Shown: positions 57,524 through 64,000 of the stretch, piece by piece
Numbering within the stretch: position 1 is the first letter of the stretch
Layout: each line of letters begins with the position of its first letter
Source: Irpex lacteus
Taxonomy: Eukaryota > Basidiomycota > Agaricomycetes > Polyporales > Irpicaceae
Length of the DNA: 64,000 nt
Reading direction: 5' to 3'
NCBI GenBank assembly: GCA_001986395.2
Contig: MQVO02000009.1
Coordinates: 1,178,001-1,242,000, forward strand
Made by a program: the position numbers and the translations under genes
The notes under the pieces: model-generated
Told to the model about the DNA's origin: nothing
What the model saw: the letters and a program-made list of their open reading frames with translations, nothing else
Database searches by the model: none

Positions 57524-57836
57524 GATTGCCAGTTCAAGCTGAACGGACTCCGTTCAACGGAGGCCCGACTGAGACTATTATTGTAGTCAGCGCTAGTCCG
57601 CAACTCATAAGCGCCAGCTGTACTTGGAGATGATCGCGTTCTGCGTCTCTAGATCTACCAAGTCTCCACCACGCCATGACGCAGTCAAGTAACTTCTTAC
57701 TTTCATATGGCTCCCGTTGCGCACGTCTGACCGTTGCGCTTTCATTCTTACAGTTCATCATCAACGATTCCACTGTGCGCACCTCGGCGATGATGCGGCC
57801 TAAGGCCAGGACGAACGGAAATGTCCGAGCCTAAGT

Positions 57837-57847
57837 AGTATATACCC
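57837..57847 (+). promoter_or_regulatory. TATA-like box of the split F-box gene
   Basis: GTATATACCCT lies about 95 bases upstream of the ATG at 57939. Confidence 0.4.
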
Positions 57848-57938
57848 TCTATGACCCTGCCAGCGAGGCGGTAGCTAGCAACGAACGCTTCGCGTTCTTC
57901 AACTCTGAACGTTCACGAGGACTCGCCCATTGCCCCCA

Positions 57939-60900
57939 ATGCCCTCGCTGACCATCGATATCGTGCGGGCGTACCTAACTAGGTTTGTGGAAAGACATTA
58001 CCTTCAGACCGAAATCTAACTTGTATGGAATATTTCCCGCTACAGATTACGGGTACTTATCCCAGAATTCACTGGTGTAAATGGCGATGGTGAAAATACG
58101 CCAGGCTCCCCGGTCCTAGTGATGACACCAGAAGAAGCCACGCGTCACAATGCGTCTCAGCCCATCCTCAAGCTGTCTCCCGAAATCCTCGGCCTAATAA
58201 TCCTTTACCTTCGCACCATTGATCCATTCCCGTCGCCTCAGGCTCTCGAACATGCATCATCCTCTACTCCGTCGTCCGACCCAGGTTTTGTGGTCATAGG
58301 GCTCGGCTGGGTATATATAACCCACGTCTGTCGTCAACTTCGATACGCTGCACTTGGATATGGCGAGCTTTGGGATGAGTTACTCTGCACTCCTGGCTGC
58401 ACGCGTTGGATTACAGAGTGGCTCGAACGCTCAGGCGGGTTTCCTCTCGCGCTCACGCTGAAGCCACTTGCCAGTAAGAAAAGATTCAGAACCAGGACCA
58501 CCGAAGACCAAGTGATATGCAAGATTCTTGAGAAGACGCCAGAAAATTTATCTAGACTTCGTTCTGTTCTGGTTACCCTCACCCCACGTACGTTAGGATT
58601 GCTTCGACCGTTGTTCACACGGCCCGCGCCAAACCTCTCGGAGATCGACATCGACATACGTGGTAAAGTCGGCTGTCATTACGCCATCCCGACGCCGTGG
58701 TTCGCCGCCGAACCCCTACCACACCTCACTCGCCTTGTCCTCCGCGAGTCCTATATACCTTGGTCAACATTCAACTGCCCCAACCTGACGCATCTCGAAG
58801 TCACACACAAGCTCTGTCTTCCCACCCAAGAAACACCCATCATTCGAGAGAGCGTGTGTTCGGTGTGGAAGGTCACGGACGAAGAGCTGGCTGCCATGAA
58901 CAAGTCAACATTCACGCCCTCCCTGGACGAGTTTGAACGCTGTCTACGCCGGCTTCCGTTACTCGAGACAATCATCCTGCGTCGTACACTCCCTCAGCTC
59001 CCAACTCCCGTACGCCTCACGATCACCGACGGCCAAGCCCAGCCCTCGAAGATCCCGATGCTTCGGCTCCGGAAGCTTGAGATCTCAGAGGACAACTGCG
59101 CGCGGTGCAATATCTTTTTGAATATGCTCGACATGCCGCAACTTGATCATCTTGCTGTTGACGTTAAACAGCCGGCGGGTGGAGCTGCTGCTACGCAGTA
59201 TGCCTTATTAGTCGACTATTTAAGCTCCTATACACAAAAATTCGGACCTCCGATCTCTGCGCTCATCACGAAAATAAACATCTCGATATCTGAGAATATC
59301 TAAGTTTAGCAGCCATATCATCGTATCGCAGCCATAGCTAACCAAATCTGTCCTAAGGAATTTTGATCTGCTTAGAGCTATGTGAGATCTGCCGTGATAA
59401 AGGCTGTCACGGTGCTAGAGGGTGATAATCGTTTTCCACGGTGCGAGACATTTCGCACCCAAGAGGATGTGTGCATTGGGCAGATCTGCATTGCCTGGCC
59501 CTGGGTTTAAATTTCGTGCGGTATTGCTTATTCACGTCGTCACTGTATCAATGAAACATGCATAAAATATATTTTTATATTGTGCTAGGACCATAAGAGG
59601 AAGACACTCGTAGCTACATGAGTATATGCTACCTAAACAGAAGCAAAAGGCACGGAAGAGACCGCGGTAGGTCAATGAAAGCGGCAATGCTCGACGAAGC
59701 GAACACCGGTACCATAGAGGCAATGGGGAGCGAAAGCGAAACACAAAGAAATATAGACTTACTATTAGTAGTAAAAAGCATCGCCGGCGGCCGGCCTGCA
59801 CAGCTTCTGAGAGCCATCTATAATATGTGTGTCTATAACATGCGCGTGAGCATGAGTTATGTAGATGACGAACAAGGGGACTAACATACTTAACTGACTC
59901 TGCTTGGAAGACCTTGAGCTCGTAAGTTGATCACGACGGCCGAAGATCCACTCGACCTTGTTGAGCTTCATATAACCTGGTATTTGATAAAATTAGTATA
60001 GATGCTACTGTATGACGGACAGGGACACATCGAGGGACAACTAACTCTGAAAATATTCCGGTAACCAGCATACAGTGATCATGAGACGGCCGAAGACAAA
60101 GTGCAGTGACTTACATATACGGCAGCCAGAAGCCACGTTCGATTGAGTCATGGGGTATAAACCGCTGCAAATCCATTTTGCACTTCGTCATTACTATAGC
60201 TGTCAACAATCGGTGTGGTAAGCGGTACAAATGGGTACTCAAGGGCCCGGGAACTCACTCAGCCGTCCATTAAGATGATCCCTCGTCAAGTACTGCAGTG
60301 TTAAAGGGGAGGGAAGGAAGGCTGTGCGACGATGGTGAAGTTGCCTGGCTTCGTATAAACTATAAACTGGCGATAACGTACCTAAATAGCTCACCTACTG
60401 AGTGCGCACGCTGTCTATCCCGTCCTCCGAGTCCAAACAGAGCATACAGCGATGCACCGAGAACAAACAGGTTAACACATCATAACGCGATTCCAGGACG
60501 ATGTCAGACGTACCTCCAAGCACATATGAATAGTGTACAGGCTCGCTCTCTAGCCTCAGCGTGTAATGCCGGATGTTTCGCCTAACTACAGAGGCAAGGG
60601 CGGTGATCTTGAAGCAAGCGTCGTTGGCAAGAAAGAGTGCGAAGAGAGAAACAGTCGATCTTCTTGCAGGTCTGAGGCTGGAGGTCGTGGTGGTATGAGA
60701 ACACAAGAAACCTCGCGTAAAGGAAAGACTTATATGCGCTCGCGAAAACAAGGTTTTCAGCGCCACTTGGAATCGCGTCACCGTGACCGCGATTCTCAGG
60801 CTGCAATGCGACGCTGCTCATGATCAGGTTCTGGCTTTCCCCTGCAGTATTCACGCAGATACTCAGCAGAGCTAATTTAGCATTTCACTCAACCGTGGTC

Positions 60901-62268
60901 TGCGCCTGTGTCATGGTCGATGCCACTGCTCTGATTCCAGAATTCGTATCATCCGCCGATACGTACATTGCAACAATAATGTCATTCCTTCTACTATCGG
61001 GAGCGTGTTTATTTAGTCTATACAATAATTCTAGCACACTTTGATGACACTATTATTGCTTGCAGCTGTAAAACCGTGACTGGGAAGCTTTGAGACCCCA
61101 ATATGAGTGTCCCGAACTCAAGAAATCCCTCGGGCACCTATATATACTACTGTGGGAGCATAAGCAGATCACGTCCAAACATCGCAGATCTCACATATCC
61201 ATGCCATGATATTGTCCTTTTCACCGTGGCCGGCGTTGCTCAGGTCAAATCAACGTGAAACGTTCAGATCAGCCGTGGAAAAGGAACGCCACAGTGGCGG
61301 GCGTTTAGCACCTGTGCGAACATCTGGCACGCCAGGTCTACCCAGATCCCGACTTGTTTATTTTCGTGATGCTAGACGTGAATGTGGAGGCTTTGCGATG
61401 GGAGGTCTGTGTAGCCGTCCGCGATATGGATAGCAGTGACGACGAACATGGACTTGGCGGCGATGGGAGCGCTAGTATTCAGAAGAAGGAGAAAGCAAGG
61501 GAAATCCTCCGCATGTCTTCTCACTTGAACGGTGCGGGAATAACCACCGAAGCCCGTCACCTCAGCCTCCTCGGTTTTCTCACCGCACTCCACAACTCCC
61601 ATGCGTTCTCGTCTCTGGACTCACTCTCCGCCTCAGGCGCATTCTGGATTTCAGCCAATCAAGGCCCAAACGGACAACTACAAGGCGAGCAAGCTGTATA
61701 CCTCGACCCTATTCTCTGGAGCACCATCTTCCACATGTGCGCCAACGCACGAGTGGTCCGCGCGGCCACGATGGCGATCCTCGCTATTCTGCCCTTGCTC
61801 GCGCCCGATCATGTTAATGGGGTACTAATGGTTCAAGGTACGCGTACGCCGATTTTCCCAAGGTTGGAGAGCCTGGAGTTGGTGTTTGTCCCTGGGATGC
61901 CGTGGGTGACTGAAGTCTTGTTCGAACTGCTCACGTGTCAACGGGGCAGGACGGAGGTGCAAGTGGAGAGTCGGTCGCATCGGTATGTGTTGGCTGTGAA
62001 GGCGTGTCTTGATCTTCATGCGGCACACTACCGCTCTTCTGCCCCTCCCCCTCCCACTTCTTCCTCTTCCGAAGACGACTCGGATGAGTCTGAGCTGAAC
62101 TTGAAGCCTCTCGAGTATTTGAAGCTTGAAGTGTGGTATGGAGAGAAGGATGAGTCGCTTGAGGAGTATAGGGAGTTGCTGAAGGGTGCTGCGAAGGAAA
62201 TAGAGGTCGTGAAGGTTGATAGCGAAGGCATTCCAGCGTTCCCTGTCTCCACTCGGGTGGGAAACTGA
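57939..62268 (+). pseudogene. F-box-like gene, third member of the inverted-pair family, split by a TIR element
   Basis: Exon 1 is 57939-57982 (44 bases, MPSLTIDIVRAYLTR) and exon 2 starts at 58046, the same structure as the genes at 5901 and 7896. The F-box core is LKLSPEILGLIILYLRTIDP with WVYITHVCRQLRYAALG. Coding runs to 59263. There a 2.1 kb element interrupts between ISAL and DVNVEALR, where the paralogues read IGAL-GIDMEDLR without a gap. Coding resumes at 61374 and is open to the stop at 62268. Without the element and one target copy the frame would be 718 residues, six fewer than the paralogues. No other stop or frameshift is seen, so the disruption is recent. As it stands translation ends at 59303, keeping the F-box but not the C-terminal half. 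Confidence 0.85.
59264..61370. mobile_element. 2.1 kb TIR element inserted in the F-box gene
   Basis: Left end CATCACGAAAATAAACA (59264-59280) is the reverse complement of TGTTTATTTTCGTGATG (61355-61371). Imperfect inverted similarity continues about 17 bases further in. The flanks share GCT (59261-59263 and 61371-61373), or CT if the last G belongs to the TIR, so the target duplication is 2-3 bases. Inside are some spliced-looking minus-strand frames (for example MDLQRFIPHDSIERGFWLPY at about 60150, followed by GTAAGT), but no transposase domain is recognised. Probably non-autonomous. Confidence 0.75.
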
Positions 62269-62269
62269 T

Positions 62270-62800
62270 GTATGGACTGCGCTAGTGAGGATGTGTCTTA
62301 ACTTTGAGTGGGATTAATTTGCTTTCTGTTGCTTGCTTTGGTATACTTTACATATATTCGCGCGTAGTTTGTGGACGGAATCGCCGGTTTCTCCAGTTAT
62401 CTACCTTTGAGTACTTTATCTCGTTGCTTCTGTTTTGTCGCTTTCTATGTTTTGTTCAATCGCTTTGATCGTATGTCTTTTAATCACTATTGATAATGTT
62501 GACCTCGTAAAGATGAGATTCGAAGTTTGGACTCGGACATATTCTTGGCCAGTCACCTCCAGAGCATGGGTATTACAAGGTCAGTGTAGACGGTCGAATA
62601 CTCGTAGACTATCGATTACCTGAAGGTCCCCTGCGCATGCCACTAACTTGGTGTTGAGCAAAGACGAGCCCCTCCGAGCTCGGTATATCATTCAAGTAGA
62701 CAAAACGTTACACACAAATACACTACAAACACTGCAATGAACTACTCTCCCGGGTGAAACATTGAATAATCACAAGGAACATTGCGGTCCTTTCATAAGT
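62270..62800. other. Intergenic between convergent genes, no gene seen
   Basis: 3' flanks only. Confidence 0.4.
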
Positions 62801-62802
62801 CT

Positions 62803-64000
62803 TTAGTCTAACTCGTTCAAGCTGCGAGCGGCCGGCGGAGGTGCAGCTGCAGCAGGTGCGGGTGCAGGAGGGGGAGGAGGGGGAGGCGTCAAGAATTGTT
62901 TCCTACAGGTTAAAGGATGTCAGTATCGAATCAAAACGACGCCAATTGAGGGACACTTACGCTCCGCTGATTACAGTAGTAAAAGTGTTCGCCTTATCCA
63001 GAACATCCCCTATCTTCTCGGCGCTACCAAAGAGTTTCTTGGCCCCTTGGACGATAGACGAAACCAAGGACGCGCCGCTCTCCAAGTCATCGGCATCGGC
63101 AGCCCTTGCAACGAGCTCCATAAATTCTTCTAGGTCACGTCGACTGAACGTTGCACCGATATCCGACACATCTCGCTTCGCTGCTGCTGGAGCTGGTGCC
63201 GCCGCGGGAGGAGGGGGAGGTGGAGGTGTCAAGAATTGTTTCCTGCAAAAATCATCGAATGTCAATGTCAGAGAATGAAGTATACAACAATGGATGCACT
63301 TACACTCCATCAACCACGGTTGTGATAGTGTTCAGATGTCCAAGACCCTTTCCAATCTTGTCTATCGTACTGCCCTCGCCGAGAATTTTCGAGCCCAGTT
63401 TGGCGATTGAACTAACGATAGACGCGCCGCTCTCCAAGTCGTCATCCTCAGCGGCCCTCGCAATGAGCTCCATGAAGTCCTCTATGTCACGTCGACTGAT
63501 AGTCGCGCTGACGTCTGATACATCTCGCTTCTGAGCGGGCTGAGATGTAGCGGGAGCGGGAGCGGCTGCTGGAGGAGGAGGAGGGGGAGGAGGCGGGGGA
63601 CTGCCTCCACCGAATATAGCAGGAATGAGATGGGTAAGGGGCTTCAAAAGCGACCCAATGCCGAATGCGCCACTTTCGTCCAAGTCAATGTCGCCCCTGG
63701 CCAACAGCTGCACAAGCTCGTCGAAATCCCGAGCTTCGAATTCACGACGTTGGGCTTGCCCTGCTGCCGTCGGGGCTGGTGCAGCTGGTGCCGGTGCCGG
63801 TGTAGGAGTAGGCTTGTGGCTACGAGCAAGTTCAGTCAGAAGATGTATGTAGTGTAAGAGGTGAATTTAACCTACAAGATATTGACAATGTCAGACCCGA
63901 TGCCAAAAAGGCTCCCACCAATCTTGGCCAGCGGCGTAAGCTTCTTCAAGTCACCAAGGCCCAGCGCGGCACTACTCTCATCGTCCTCCTCGAGGGCACG
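62803..64000 (-). CDS. Modular secreted protein, second paralogue (5' end outside window)
   Basis: Exons read on the minus strand: beyond 64000 to 63876, 63819-63304, 63242-62961 and 62902-62803. All introns are phase 2. The first visible exon ends LAKIGGSLFGIGSDIVNI, matching IAKIGGSILGIGSDLHSI of the gene at 1-1278. The 63819 exon has two modules (QRREFEARDFDELVQLLARG and KRDVSDVSATISRRDIEDFM). The 63242 exon has one (KRDVSDIGATFSRRDLEEFM). The last exon is a Pro/Ala tail ending ARSLNELD-stop. The 63242 and 62902 exons begin with the same 18 bases (GAAACAATTCTTGACGCC), a sign of recent exon duplication. Dibasic sites recur before each acidic helix. Probably secreted like its paralogue, but the signal peptide is outside the window. 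Confidence 0.78.

Noticed and set aside
59264..61370. The 2.1 kb interruption of the F-box gene being a long intron
   Set aside because: The borders are inverted repeats with a short target duplication, not GT..AG, and introns in this window are about 45-75 bases.
1..64000. CRISPR arrays, operons, riboswitches
   Set aside because: The genome is fungal; none of the tandem repeats has the constant-repeat/unique-spacer layout, and genes have introns and separate promoters.

Overview
The window comes from a filamentous basidiomycete, most likely an agaricomycete wood-decay fungus. Genes carry many short introns (about 45-75 bases, GT..AG). The gene families are typical of that group: expanded single-domain F-box-like proteins, DUF6533-type seven-helix membrane proteins, a pseudokinase, a DUF7770 protein, Cys-rich small secreted proteins and a Ty1/copia element. 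I read splice sites by eye and checked that most models stay in frame. No database search was possible.

Layout. (a) 1-1278 and 62803-64000: two minus-strand paralogues of a modular secreted protein with repeated dibasic sites and Pro-rich linkers; both run off the window. (b) 2340-11110: a large imperfect inverted duplication of an F-box-like gene with a minisatellite array on each outer side. (c) 11070-12140: a degenerate tandem duplication. (d) 12398-22654: an 11-exon cytochrome P450, a full Ty1/copia retrotransposon with identical LTRs (a 275-base TA-flanked MITE sits in the right LTR), a DUF7770 gene and a pseudokinase gene. (e) 23103-25486: an 11-exon MFS transporter. (f) 25893-32335: a compact 6.4 kb element with 82-base terminal inverted repeats, holding a divergent pair of intact genes, a RecQ-family helicase and a DUF6589 protein. 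(g) 32338-46748: gene relics, a fourth F-box gene, and two seven-helix membrane protein genes. (h) 47217-57523: a concentrative nucleoside transporter, an LRR-type F-box gene, a tandem pair of small secreted Cys-rich proteins, and an AT-hook/HMG-like gene. (i) 57939-62268: a third member of the inverted-pair F-box family, split by a 2.1 kb TIR element at a codon where removal restores the frame exactly.

The strongest candidate for an undescribed system is (f). A helicase and a DUF6589 protein share one 188-base promoter region and are enclosed by long matching TIRs. This looks like an autonomous two-gene DNA transposon in which DUF6589 would be the transposase and the RecQ helicase an accessory. 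The second candidate is the modular secreted family in (a). All its introns are phase 2, so whole modules can be duplicated in frame, and the modules carry KR/RR sites that suggest Kex2 processing.

The window as a whole is an accessory region: much of it is transposon, duplication or relic, and the conserved-type genes (P450, MFS, CNT) lie as islands between them.
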